From contig NZ_JAPCID010000040.1 in NCBI RefSeq assembly GCF_027587175.1, forward strand, positions 1 to 57,110: DNA of 57,110 nucleotides, written 5' to 3'. Under the pieces are notes generated by a model. It did not search any database, was not told the DNA's origin, and saw only the letters and a program-made list of their open reading frames with translations. This document shows, one piece after another, positions 1 to 7,659 of this stretch. The number at the start of each line of letters is the position of its first letter. Positions within the stretch are counted from its first letter, which is position 1. The stretch is from Solirubrobacter deserti (GTDB lineage: Bacteria; Actinomycetota; Thermoleophilia; Solirubrobacterales; Solirubrobacteraceae). Position numbers and translations under genes: made by a program.

Positions 1-288
1 GCCCCCGATCGCCTGCGCGACGGCGAAGACGCGGCCGCCGCCGAGCGCGCCGATCCGGTCGCCCGGGACGGCGTCCAGCAGCCCCACGGCCAGCTGGTCG
101 ACGTGGCCCGGCGCGACGATGTGGAATGCGTCCGCGCCGGCCACGATGCCCGGCGCGGCGTCCTTCGCACGCGGCGTCGTCAGCAGCGTGTAGCCCGGCC
201 CGCCGAGTGCGTCGACGGCGTCGTCCAGCGCGCCGCGGCCGAAGACGATGAGCCGTTCACCGTCCTGCCAGCGAAAGCTACGTGCCAA
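1..288 (-). CDS. Iron-containing alcohol dehydrogenase-like protein (maleylacetate reductase type), N-terminal part
   Basis: Partial: the 3' end lies beyond the left edge and about 96 codons are visible. A TTG start at 288 gives MARSFRWQDGERLIVFGRGA, and the gene overlaps the end of hmgA by 11 bp, so it is probably translationally coupled as the last visible gene of the tyrosine operon. The reading continues with a beta/alpha Rossmann-like pattern to ALGGGRVFAVAQAIGG, at the position of the GGGSxxDxAKA nucleotide-binding loop of iron-type alcohol dehydrogenases and maleylacetate reductases. The usual Asp and Lys of that loop read Ala and Gln here, so the activity is uncertain and a divergent homologue is possible. 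The family oxidises or reduces small alcohols or maleylacetate with NAD(P)H. The metal-binding half is not visible. Confidence 0.55.
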   Translation of the reverse strand, partial: MARSFRWQDGERLIVFGRGALDDAVDALGGPGYTLLTTPRAKDAAPGIVAGADAFHIVAPGHVDQLAVGLLDAVPGDRIGALGGGRVFAVAQAIGG

Positions 289-1459
289 CGGGGTCCTCGT
301 ACCAGGAGTACGCATAGCTCGGATCGTCCAGGTCGCGGGCGAGCGTCGTGAGCTTCAAGGGGCGGAACGTATCGCACATCACGGCGAGCTCGGACGTCTC
401 CTTCACGCCCAACGACTTCTCGACGGTGCCCGGCTGCGGGCCGTGCGGCAGGCCGCTCGGATGCAGCGTGAACGAGCCGATCTCGACGCCCTTGCGCGCG
501 GCGTAGTCGCCGTCGACGTAGTACATGACCTCTTCGCTCTGCACGTTGGAGTGGTGATAGGGCAGCGCGACCGCCATCGGGTCCCAGTCGAGCATGCGCG
601 GGCAGAACGAACAGATCACGAAGTTCGGGCCCTGGAAGGTCTGGTGCGCGGGCGGCGGCTGGTGCAGGCGGCCGGCCTTGGGCTCGAAGTCGTGGATGTT
701 GAACGTGTACGGGTAGACGTAGCCGTCCCAGCCGACCACGTCGAGCGGGTGGTAGTCGAGCACGTAGTCCTGGTAGCCGCCGCGGACGCGGACCTTCACG
801 TCGTGCTCGGCGCGGTCGCGGTGCGTGACCAGCTCCGCCGGGGGATGGAAGTCGCGCTGGGAGAACGGCGCGTGCTCGAGCAGCTGGCCGTAGCGGTTGC
901 GGTAGCGGTTCGGCGTCTCGATCTCGCCCGGGGTGTAGAAGGTCAGCCAGCGCTGGGGCTCGTCGAAGCGGAAGCGGTACGTCGTCCCGCGCGGGATCAC
1001 GACGTAGTCGTGCTTGCGGTAGGGCAGCGTCCCGAAGATGGTCTCCACGACGCCCGACCCCTCGTGGACGAAGATGACCTCGTCGCCCTCGCCGTCGCGG
1101 TAGAAGTAGTCGGCCTCGCGCTCGGGCACGCAGATCGCGATCTCGACGTCCCCGTTGTACTGCAGCACGCGCCGTCCCAGCACCGCGTCCCCGAAGGCCT
1201 CGGTGCCCATCGTGTGCGTGAGGCGGTGCACGTGCGTCTCGGGCACCCACTCCTCGAGCTCGATCGGCGTGAACTCCCCGACCTCCTTGACCCGGCAGGG
1301 CGAGAACAGGTGGTAGAGGATCGACTCGTTGCCGGAGAAGCCCTCGAAGCCCATGACCTCCTCGACGAGCAGCGGCGCGTTCCCGTTCGCCGACGAGTCG
1401 GGGTCGCGGAACTGGACGTGCCGCTTCGCGGGGACGCGGCCGAGTGACACGTAGCGCAT
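278..1459 (-). CDS. hmgA: Homogentisate 1,2-dioxygenase
   Basis: 393 aa. Cytoplasmic Fe(II) enzyme that opens the homogentisate ring to maleylacetoacetate, the second committed step of tyrosine degradation. The cupin core is visible: EVIFVHEGSGVVETIFGTLP, then PRGTTYRFRF. The metal site is seen near the C-terminus in PYHHSNVQSEEVMYYVDGD followed by HPSGLPHGPQPG, which carry the expected His/Glu/His ligands. The ATG at 1459 (MRYVSLGRVPAKRH) overlaps the serpin stop codon by one base (TGATG), so translation is coupled. An in-frame upstream extension to 1537 lies inside the serpin gene and has no family similarity. The length matches the shorter actinobacterial form of the family. Confidence 0.95.
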   Translation of the reverse strand: MRYVSLGRVPAKRHVQFRDPDSSANGNAPLLVEEVMGFEGFSGNESILYHLFSPCRVKEVGEFTPIELEEWVPETHVHRLTHTMGTEAFGDAVLGRRVLQYNGDVEIAICVPEREADYFYRDGEGDEVIFVHEGSGVVETIFGTLPYRKHDYVVIPRGTTYRFRFDEPQRWLTFYTPGEIETPNRYRNRYGQLLEHAPFSQRDFHPPAELVTHRDRAEHDVKVRVRGGYQDYVLDYHPLDVVGWDGYVYPYTFNIHDFEPKAGRLHQPPPAHQTFQGPNFVICSFCPRMLDWDPMAVALPYHHSNVQSEEVMYYVDGDYAARKGVEIGSFTLHPSGLPHGPQPGTVEKSLGVKETSELAVMCDTFRPLKLTTLARDLDDPSYAYSWYEDPVGT

Positions 1460-2325
1460 CAGTCTCTCCTCTGCACTGGGTTCACCACGCGCCCGGCGAA
1501 CAGGACCGTGCCGGTCGGCGCGTGCTCGATGGCCCACGTGAAGGGCCGGTCGAAGACGATGTGGAACTGCGGCTGGATGAAGGCGACGGCGCGCGCCATC
1601 ACCGCGGTGGTGGCCGCGGCGCGGGTGCCCTCCTCGTCGACGTCGACCCGCGCGCGCTGCAGGATCCGGCTGATCCCCTTCGCGCCCGGCCCTTCGATCA
1701 GCTCGTCCAGGTCGTGCCCGGTCTCGAAGCTCAAGCCGAGCACCTCGTTGACGTCGATCGAGCTCTCGACCGTGAACCGGGGCAGCTCAACTGTCCCGTG
1801 CCCGCGCGCCCAGTCCCGCTCGCCCGGCTCGCCGAGCGTCGCCACGAAGCGCAGGTCGTGCTCGGAGTAGGGCAGCCGGACGGCGCCGTCGGCGTACTCG
1901 AACGTGCCCTCGACGCTCATCATCGGCACGTCGCCCACGCCCTCGAACGGGGCCGGGCGCGTGTCCTCGAACGGGCGCTGCCACTTCGCGTCGAGGTACT
2001 CGGCGTCGGTGAGGACGAAGACCTCGTCCGGGTCGAGCGACTCGAGGATGCGCGGGATCATCCCGCGCGTGTGCTCGCTCGACCACGCGTTGATCGCTTC
2101 GAGGTCGAGCGGGCCGGTGTCGAGCCTGAGCTTCCGGCCCGGCCGGTAGTCCTCGTGCAGCCACGCCGCCTGGGCACTCACCACGCCCGGCACCTCGGGC
2201 GGCATCTCGAACCGCTCGAGAGCGCGCCGGGTCTCACCCGTCGCGCCCCCACGGATCACGCTCAGCGCACGGTGCAGGCCGTAGGGCGAGAAGACGACAT
2301 CACCGCTGAGCTGGTCCAGGAGCAT
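1459..2325 (-). CDS. Compact intracellular serpin (serine protease inhibitor family)
   Basis: 288 aa, against roughly 370-400 for a normal serpin. The N-terminus begins almost at the conserved FSPYGLHRALSVIRGGA segment, so the first helix is missing and the helix D-E region is short. Still present are INAWSSEHTRGMI, DAKWQRPF (breach tryptophan), VPMMSVEGTF, the hinge DEEGTRAAATTAV (about residues 230-242) and the signature FHIVFDRPFTW followed by GTVLFAGRVVNP. The Ala/Thr-rich hinge matches inhibitory serpins. Spacing compared with antithrombin puts P1 near Val247, within ARAVAF. There is no signal peptide, so it should act in the cytoplasm. It sits 3 bp after hppD and overlaps hmgA by 1 bp, an unexpected partner for tyrosine catabolism. 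The protease target is unknown. Confidence 0.88.
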   Translation of the reverse strand: MLLDQLSGDVVFSPYGLHRALSVIRGGATGETRRALERFEMPPEVPGVVSAQAAWLHEDYRPGRKLRLDTGPLDLEAINAWSSEHTRGMIPRILESLDPDEVFVLTDAEYLDAKWQRPFEDTRPAPFEGVGDVPMMSVEGTFEYADGAVRLPYSEHDLRFVATLGEPGERDWARGHGTVELPRFTVESSIDVNEVLGLSFETGHDLDELIEGPGAKGISRILQRARVDVDEEGTRAAATTAVMARAVAFIQPQFHIVFDRPFTWAIEHAPTGTVLFAGRVVNPVQRRD

Positions 2326-2328
2326 GTC

Positions 2329-3447
2329 CTACAGGTTGCCGCGCAGGGCCTGCTCGCGCTCGATGGCCTCGAACAGCGCCTTGAAGTTGCCGTCGCCGAA
2401 CCCACGCGCGCCGTGGCGCTCGATCACCTCGAGGAAGACGGTCGGGCGGTCGCCGATCGGCTTGGTGAAGATCTGCAGCAGGTAGCCCTCGTCGTCGCGG
2501 TCGACGAGGATGCCGAGCCGCTTGAGGTCCTCGAGGTCCTCGTTGATCTCGCCGATGCGCTCGGGCACGTCGTCGTAGTAGGTCTCCGGCGTGCGCAGGA
2601 ACTGGATGCCGCGCTCCTGCAACTGCTCGACGGTGCGCACGATGTCGCGCGTCGCGACCGCGATGTGCTGCGCGCCCGCGCCGCCGTAGTACTCCAGGTA
2701 CTCGTCGATCTGCGACTTGCGCTTGCCCTCGGCCGGCTCGTTGAGCGGGAACTTCACGCGCCCGTTGCCGTTGGTGACGACCTTCGACATCAGCGCGGAG
2801 TACTCGGTCGAGATGTCCTCGTCGGAGAAGTGCAGCATCTCGCGCATCCCGAAGACGTCCTCGTAGTACTTGACCCACTCGTCCATGTGGCCGAGCTCGA
2901 CGTTGCCGACGATGTGGTCGATCGCGAGCAGGCCCGTGTCGCCCGTGTCGATGTCCCGCGCCGCGAACCCGGGGTGGAAGGCGCCCTTGTACTGGGAGCG
3001 GTCGACGAACGTGTGGATGGTGTCGCCGTAGGTGGCGATCGACGCGCGGCGCAGCGTGCCGTGCTCGTCGCTCACATCACGCGGCTCCTCGACGCCACGC
3101 GCGCCGCGCGCGGTGGCCTCGCGGTAGGCGTGGTCGACGTCCGGCACGCCCAGCGCGATCACCTTCACGCCGTCGCCGTGGCGCGCGACGTGCTCGCCGA
3201 TCTCGTGGCCGGGCACCAGCGCGCCCGTCAGCACGATCCGGATCCGGCCCTGCTCGAGCACGTGTGACGCCCGGTCGCGAACGCCTGTCTCGAGCCCGGC
3301 GTACGCCACCTCCTTGAAGCCGAGCACCTTCGTCCAGAACGACGCGGCCTGCAGCGCGTTGCCGACGAAGAACTCGACGTGGTCGATGCCGTGCAGCGGC
3401 ATGAAGTCTTCGGTCTTGCTCGGAGCGACGATGGGCTGGGTCGACAT
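2329..3447 (-). CDS. hppD: 4-hydroxyphenylpyruvate dioxygenase
   Basis: 372 aa from the ATG at 3447 (MSTQPIVAPS). It converts 4-hydroxyphenylpyruvate to homogentisate with Fe(II) and O2. Two vicinal-oxygen-chelate halves are visible: GIDHVEFFVGN in the N-terminal domain, and in the C-terminal domain the ligands IDHIVGNVE (His), GAQHIAVATRDI (His) and FLEVIERHG (Glu). The closing helix GFGDGNFKALFEAIEREQ is typical. It is first in the operon hppD-serpin-hmgA-ADH and divergent from an Lrp/AsnC regulator that probably senses an aromatic amino acid or keto acid. An upstream in-frame ATG at 3513 would place the start inside the regulator and was rejected. Confidence 0.95.
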   Translation of the reverse strand: MSTQPIVAPSKTEDFMPLHGIDHVEFFVGNALQAASFWTKVLGFKEVAYAGLETGVRDRASHVLEQGRIRIVLTGALVPGHEIGEHVARHGDGVKVIALGVPDVDHAYREATARGARGVEEPRDVSDEHGTLRRASIATYGDTIHTFVDRSQYKGAFHPGFAARDIDTGDTGLLAIDHIVGNVELGHMDEWVKYYEDVFGMREMLHFSDEDISTEYSALMSKVVTNGNGRVKFPLNEPAEGKRKSQIDEYLEYYGGAGAQHIAVATRDIVRTVEQLQERGIQFLRTPETYYDDVPERIGEINEDLEDLKRLGILVDRDDEGYLLQIFTKPIGDRPTVFLEVIERHGARGFGDGNFKALFEAIEREQALRGNL

Positions 3448-3454
3448 GGGTGGA

Positions 3455-3483
3455 ATGTTCCGCCTCTCGTCCCGCACGCTCAA
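3455..3483 (-). promoter_or_regulatory. Probable promoter of the tyrosine catabolism operon
   Basis: Read on the minus strand, TTGAGC (3483-3478) and GAACAT (3460-3455) are separated by 17 bp. The predicted start point falls on or next to the hppD ATG at 3447, so the transcript may be leaderless. The region is the divergent gap shared with the Lrp/AsnC gene. Visual match only. Confidence 0.4.
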
Positions 3484-3522
3484 TCCCGATCCGTTGCGCG
3501 CATGTGGGACCATGGGCGCCTG

Positions 3523-3963
3523 ATGGACGACATCGACCGGCAGATCGTTGCGCTGCTGCGCCAGGACGCGCGGCGCTCGTTCCAGAGCATCGGGCTGCGC
3601 GTCTCGCTGTCCGCGCCGGCCGTCAAGCGCCGCGTCGACCGGCTCGAGGCCGACGGCGTGATCCGCGGCTACACCTCACGCGTGGACCCCGTCCGCTTCG
3701 GCTGGACCACCCACGCGATCGTCGCGCTGTTCTGCGAGGGACGGATGCCGGCGCACGAGGTGCGCGAGGCCGTCGAGCGCCACCCGGAGGTGGAGTCGGC
3801 CTACACCGTGGCGGGTGAGGCGAGCGCGGTCGTGCACGTGCGCGCGCGGGACACCGCGCACCTGGAGGAGACGCTGGAGCGCATCCGCGACCACCCGGGC
3901 GTGACCCGGACGCAGACGCAGATCGTGCTCAGCACGCTGTTCGAGCGCCCTTTTGAGGCCTAG
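3523..3963 (+). CDS. Lrp/AsnC family transcriptional regulator
   Basis: 146 aa from the ATG at 3523 (MDDIDRQIVALLRQDARRSF). The N-terminal winged helix-turn-helix contains GLRVSLSAPAVKRRVDRLEADGVI, followed by the alpha/beta RAM ligand-binding domain, with VESAYTVAGEASAVVHVRARD matching its core. An ATG at 3502 would add seven residues and cannot be excluded. Transcribed away from hppD with a gap of about 55-75 bp. By position it should be the amino-acid or keto-acid-responsive regulator of the tyrosine operon, possibly also autoregulatory; this is inference. Confidence 0.88.
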   Translation: MDDIDRQIVALLRQDARRSFQSIGLRVSLSAPAVKRRVDRLEADGVIRGYTSRVDPVRFGWTTHAIVALFCEGRMPAHEVREAVERHPEVESAYTVAGEASAVVHVRARDTAHLEETLERIRDHPGVTRTQTQIVLSTLFERPFEA

Positions 3964-4023
3964 CTACAGATTCAACCGCACAAATCCTTGGGGTACGCCC
4001 AAGAATTGTGGTCCAAGACTGCA

Positions 4024-4029
4024 TAGCCT
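4024..4029 (+). promoter_or_regulatory. -10 box (TAGCCT) of a leaderless desaturase promoter
   Basis: TAGCCT ends 7 nt before the ATG at 4037. No Shine-Dalgarno sequence lies in between, so transcription would start at or just before the start codon. Confidence 0.4.
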
Positions 4030-4036
4030 GCTCTCC

Positions 4037-4987
4037 ATGACCCGCCTCGAGCGCCGTGTGAACATGGCCGCAGTCTTCATCCCGTTCATCGTCACCGCCG
4101 TCGCGATCGCTGTCCTCTGGGGCGACTGGATCGGCTGGTCCGACGTCGTCGTCTTCGGAATCATGTACGTGCTGAGTGGTCTCGGCGTGACCGTGGGCTT
4201 CCACCGGATGCTCACGCACCGCGCGTTCCAGACGCACAACTTCACCCGCTACTTCTTCGCCTATCTCGGCATGCTCTCGGTGCAGGGACCCGTCATCGAC
4301 TGGGTCGCCGACCACCGCAAGCACCACGCCCACACCGACGTCGAGGGCGACCCGCACTCGCCGCACGTCGGCCACGGCGACGGCTTGTCCGGCGCACTGA
4401 AGGGCCTTTGGCACTCGCACGTCGGCTGGCTGTGGGAGACCCACGGCGAGGCCAGCGCGCGCAAGTACGCCAAGGACCTCGTCGAGGACCGCACCATGCG
4501 CATCCTCAACCGCAAGTTCCCGCTGATCGTGGTCGGCTCGCTGCTGATCCCGACGATTCTCGGCGGGCTGCTCTCGTGGAGCCTGAAGGGCGCGTTCACC
4601 GGCCTCATCTGGGGCGGGTTCGTCCGCATCTTCCTCCAGCACCACGTCACCTGGTCGGTCAACTCGGTCTGCCACTTCTTCGGCCGCCGCCGCTTCGACA
4701 TCGAGGACAAGTCGACCAACGTCTTCTGGCTCGCCATCCCGTCCTTCGGCGAGTCCTGGCACCACAACCACCACGCCTTCCCGCGCTCGGCCGCGCACGG
4801 CCTCAAGTGGTGGGAGATCGACCCGTCGCAGATGGTCATCAACCTGATGAAGCGCCTCGGCCTCGCCTGGGACGTCGTCACCATCACGCCGGAGCGTCAG
4901 GCGCAGAAGCTGATCGGCGCCGAGAAGCCGGTCAAGAAGAAGAAGCCGGCCGAGTCAGACGAGAAGGTCGCCGAGCCGGTCGCCTAG
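4037..4987 (+). CDS. Acyl-CoA / acyl-lipid delta-9-type fatty acid desaturase
   Basis: 316 aa. Membrane di-iron enzyme that introduces a cis double bond into fatty acyl chains. All three histidine boxes are present in order: GFHRMLTHRAF (HX4H), DHRKHHAHTD (HX2HH) and SWHHNHHAFP (HX2HH). Hydrophobic segments lie at about residues 10-50, 65-85 and 155-195, the usual two membrane hairpins. The C-terminus ends in a Lys/Glu-rich tail. The ATG at 4037 (MTRLERRVN) is preferred because it directly follows a -10 box; the frame also extends upstream to an ATG at 3953. The 3' end overlaps the convergent LLM gene by 33 bp. Confidence 0.92.
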   Translation: MTRLERRVNMAAVFIPFIVTAVAIAVLWGDWIGWSDVVVFGIMYVLSGLGVTVGFHRMLTHRAFQTHNFTRYFFAYLGMLSVQGPVIDWVADHRKHHAHTDVEGDPHSPHVGHGDGLSGALKGLWHSHVGWLWETHGEASARKYAKDLVEDRTMRILNRKFPLIVVGSLLIPTILGGLLSWSLKGAFTGLIWGGFVRIFLQHHVTWSVNSVCHFFGRRRFDIEDKSTNVFWLAIPSFGESWHHNHHAFPRSAAHGLKWWEIDPSQMVINLMKRLGLAWDVVTITPERQAQKLIGAEKPVKKKKPAESDEKVAEPVA

Positions 4988-5782
4988 CGCCCGGATCGTC
5001 TTCTCCGTGATCGGGCTGCAGACGAGGATCGCCTCGTCTGCGCCCAGCGCCCGCAGGTGCTCGGCGAGGTCGTCGGGCGCCACGGGCGCAGCGGTCGGCT
5101 CGCGCTCGACGGCTTCCCCCGGCATCTGCACCAGCACGCACGCGCTGCGCTCCAGGTGCGGTGGGATCTTCGCCTGCAGCTCCGCGAACCCCTCCGGCGT
5201 GTTGCCGTAGTCGGCCCACCAGGTGTTCCACACCGTGCAGTGCGGCGCCGCGATGGACAGCATCCGCGGCCCGTTGGAGCCGATCATCAACGGCACGGGC
5301 CGCGCCGGCTTCGGGAGCAGCACCACGTCGTCGGCACGGTGGAACTCGCCGTCGAACGTCACGCGCTCGCCGGCCAGCAGCCCGCGGATGATCGTGAACG
5401 CCTCCTCGAAGCGCGACACGCGCTTGTCGTACGGGATGCCGAACGCGTCGAACTCGCGCCGGTTCCAGCCCGAGCCGAGCCCGAGCGTGAAGCGCCCGCC
5501 CGACACCTCGTCGATCGTCGCCGCCATCTTCGCGATCAGCCCCGGCGGGTGGAAGCCGGCGCACGCGACCAGCGGGCCGATCCGCACCCGCTCGGTGGAC
5601 GCCGCGAGCGCGCTCATCAGCGTCCACACCTCCCACGGCGCCCGTTCCGGCCCGTCGTAGAGCAGGTGGTCGCCGACCCAGACGGAGTCGAAGCCGACCT
5701 CGTCGGCGGCCTTCGCCATGGCGAGGTACTCGGGCCAGCGCACCTCGCGCTCGACCTCAGGAAGTTGGATGCCTACGCGCAT
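4955..5782 (-). CDS. LLM-class (luciferase-like) F420- or flavin-dependent oxidoreductase
   Basis: 275 aa TIM-barrel oxidoreductase. Family features are FDSVWVGDHLLY near residue 30, ERVRIGPLVACAGFHPPGL, and GGRFTLGLGSGWNRREFDAFG, the usual cofactor-binding region of F420-dependent LLM enzymes. The substrate cannot be predicted. The ATG at 5782 (MRVGIQLPEV) is preceded by TAGTCT (5797-5792, minus strand) nine bases upstream, a possible -10 box giving a very short leader. It converges on the desaturase gene with a 33-bp overlap. No pathway partner is adjacent. Confidence 0.85.
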   Translation of the reverse strand: MRVGIQLPEVEREVRWPEYLAMAKAADEVGFDSVWVGDHLLYDGPERAPWEVWTLMSALAASTERVRIGPLVACAGFHPPGLIAKMAATIDEVSGGRFTLGLGSGWNRREFDAFGIPYDKRVSRFEEAFTIIRGLLAGERVTFDGEFHRADDVVLLPKPARPVPLMIGSNGPRMLSIAAPHCTVWNTWWADYGNTPEGFAELQAKIPPHLERSACVLVQMPGEAVEREPTAAPVAPDDLAEHLRALGADEAILVCSPITEKTIRALGDRLGDLLV

Positions 5783-5923
5783 TGGACCCAGAGACTAGGT
5801 CGAGGGCCCGCGCAGGGAGGCGCTGCCCGCGCCCCGAAGGCTCAGCGATGATCGTGGCGCCCGCGCCCGGGCGCGAACGCAAGCGCGTCGAAGACGCCCT
5901 GCCGGTGCCGTGACGCGGCGCCG

Positions 5924-6610
5924 TCAGGCGGCCGGGCGGGCTCGCACCGCGGGCGAAGGCGCAGCGGGCCGGCCGCCGAGGTGGTTGCCCCAGTCCGGAC
6001 GGAACTGCACGCTGATGCGAGCTCCGAGGCAGCGGGCGGTCTTCGGGATCGCGTGCAGCCAGGTGCGCTGGCAGCTGCCGCCCATGACCAACAGGTCACC
6101 GTGGCCGATCTGAAGGCGCAGGCCGGGGCCGCCCGACGTCGGGCGCAGCGCGAAGGGCCGCACGGCGCCGAGCGAGAGGATCGCGACCATCGTGTCGGTG
6201 GGGCTCTCGCGGGCGATGCGGTCCCCGTGCCACGCGACGCTGTCGTTGCCATCGCGGTACAGGCAGAGCCCGGCGCTGACGAAGGGCCCGCCGACCTCGT
6301 CGGCGTAGTGGGCGTTCAGTGCCGAGCGCGCCTCGTCGAGGACGGGGTGGGGCAGCGCTTCGCCCTGCCGGTAGCGGGCGAGCAGCCGCGGGACGCGCAC
6401 CGTGTTGTCGTACATGCGCATGCGTTCCTCCTGCCACGGGACGCCGGCGGCCAAGGCGTCGAACAGCTCGTCGGCCGCCGTGATGAACCCCGGTCGCACA
6501 TCCAGCCACGCCCCGTCGGACAGCACCCGGCGCTCCACGGCGGCGCCCAGGGCGGCCACGCCAGGCTGACCCGACGAGCCGAACAGCGACGGTTGCACCA
6601 CGAGGGGCAC
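5924..6610 (-). CDS. AlkB-like 2-oxoglutarate/Fe(II) DNA repair dioxygenase
   Basis: 228 aa from the GTG at 6610. AlkB enzymes remove methyl and other alkyl lesions from DNA bases by oxidative dealkylation. The whole active site is visible: WHGD (His128, Asp130), the third iron ligand His186 in RTWLHAIPK, the 2-oxoglutarate arginines Arg198 and Arg204 in RISVQFR, and GHGDLLVMGG before the third ligand. The length fits the single-domain family. The start is chosen because TATAGT lies 7 nt upstream and is directly abutted by a perfect SOS box, giving a leaderless, LexA-controllable promoter. Monocistronic as far as can be seen. Confidence 0.9.
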   Translation of the reverse strand: MPLVVQPSLFGSSGQPGVAALGAAVERRVLSDGAWLDVRPGFITAADELFDALAAGVPWQEERMRMYDNTVRVPRLLARYRQGEALPHPVLDEARSALNAHYADEVGGPFVSAGLCLYRDGNDSVAWHGDRIARESPTDTMVAILSLGAVRPFALRPTSGGPGLRLQIGHGDLLVMGGSCQRTWLHAIPKTARCLGARISVQFRPDWGNHLGGRPAAPSPAVRARPAA

Positions 6611-6617
6611 GCCGCGA

Positions 6618-6623
6618 ACTATA
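6618..6623 (-). promoter_or_regulatory. -10 box (TATAGT) of the alkB-like gene
   Basis: TATAGT on the minus strand ends 7 nt before the GTG start at 6610. The SOS box begins 1 bp further upstream and would cover the spacer/-35 region. Confidence 0.5.
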
Positions 6624-6624
6624 G

Positions 6625-6638
6625 CGAACGTACGTTCG
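6625..6638. promoter_or_regulatory. LexA/SOS box (perfect palindrome CGAACGTACGTTCG)
   Basis: A perfect 14-bp palindrome that fully matches the Gram-positive/actinobacterial LexA consensus CGAACRNRYGTTYG. It lies immediately upstream of the -10 box of the AlkB-like gene, where bound LexA would block RNA polymerase. Function inferred from the match and position. Confidence 0.7.
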
Positions 6639-6720
6639 TATCGGGGAAGAGGGTGGGGGCGGAGCCTTCGTTGCGCCAGCAGGACGAAGACCCCGCGCCC
6701 CTCGTGGGCCCGGTCGGGAC

Positions 6721-7659
6721 CTACGGTTTCTTGGGCGACTCGACGCGAATCACGAGCGCCACCGACGCCACGATGATTCCAGCGCCCAAAAGCGTGGTTG
6801 GGGTTATGGACTCGTTGAGCACGAGCCAACCCAGCGCGATCGCGACCACCGGGTTCACGTACGCGTACGTGGAGACCTTGGAGATCGGCGCGTTCTGCAG
6901 CAGCCACGCGTAAGACGTGAAGGCCAGCAGCGAGCCGAACGTGATCAGGTAGAGCAGGCCGCCGATCGAGCGCCCCGAGAACTCGCCGAAGTGCACGTCG
7001 GGCAGCTCGCCCGTCAGCACGCCGGTCGTGAACACGGCGATGCCGCCCAGCAGGCTCTGCCAGGCGGTGGAGACGAGCGGGTCGCGCGGAAGCGAGATGC
7101 GCGGTGAGGAGAACGAGCCGAGCGCCCACATGAACGCGGCGAACACGCACGCGAGCAGGCCGATCAGCGTCGCCTCGCCCTCGGGGTTGAGCAGGAGCAC
7201 GAGGCCGCCGAAGCCGATCAGCGTCGCGACCAGCGACTGCCAGGAGATCGACTCGCCGGTGAGGCGGCGCAGGAGGATCACGAACAGCGGGATGGACGCG
7301 ACCAGCAGCGCGGCCAGACCCGAGGGCACGGTCTGCTGCGCCACGGAGATGACGGCGTTCGCGCCCGGCAGCATCAGGCCGACGAAGCCGGCCGAGAGCA
7401 GCTCGGCGCGGGTCGGGCGCCACACGTGCCCGCCGCGCCGCCACGCGAGGATCGGCAGCAGGAGCAGGCCGACGGCCATGAAGCGAGCGCCCGCCCCGAG
7501 CAGGGGCGGGATGGTCTCGACCATCAGCGCGATGGCGAGGTAGGTCGAGCCCCAGACGATGTAGACGATCCAGAGCGCCGACCAGATCTTCCAGGGTGGA
7601 GCGGCCTCGGCCGAGGAGGTGGGGACGACCTCCCCGGCCGAGGCGTTCACAGCCGTCAC
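6721..7659 (-). CDS. EamA/DMT-superfamily transporter
   Basis: 312 aa with ten hydrophobic segments arranged as two EamA repeats (about residues 28-160 and 170-305). The first begins IWSALWIVYIVWGSTYLAIA, a hallmark of RhaT/YdcZ-like DMT exporters; the second contains GLLACVFAAFMWALGSFSSP. It probably exports an amino acid or other small metabolite. The GTG at 7659 overlaps the TGA of the upstream GNAT-like gene (GTGA), indicating translational coupling. A second in-frame GTG lies nine bases further on. A LysR gene is divergent from the pair and may control it. Confidence 0.88.
   Translation of the reverse strand: MTAVNASAGEVVPTSSAEAAPPWKIWSALWIVYIVWGSTYLAIALMVETIPPLLGAGARFMAVGLLLLPILAWRRGGHVWRPTRAELLSAGFVGLMLPGANAVISVAQQTVPSGLAALLVASIPLFVILLRRLTGESISWQSLVATLIGFGGLVLLLNPEGEATLIGLLACVFAAFMWALGSFSSPRISLPRDPLVSTAWQSLLGGIAVFTTGVLTGELPDVHFGEFSGRSIGGLLYLITFGSLLAFTSYAWLLQNAPISKVSTYAYVNPVVAIALGWLVLNESITPTTLLGAGIIVASVALVIRVESPKKP

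Noticed and set aside
5862-5875. Perfect GC palindrome between the LLM and alkB genes
   Set aside because: No loop, no repeat elsewhere in the window and only G/C letters; expected by chance in this composition.
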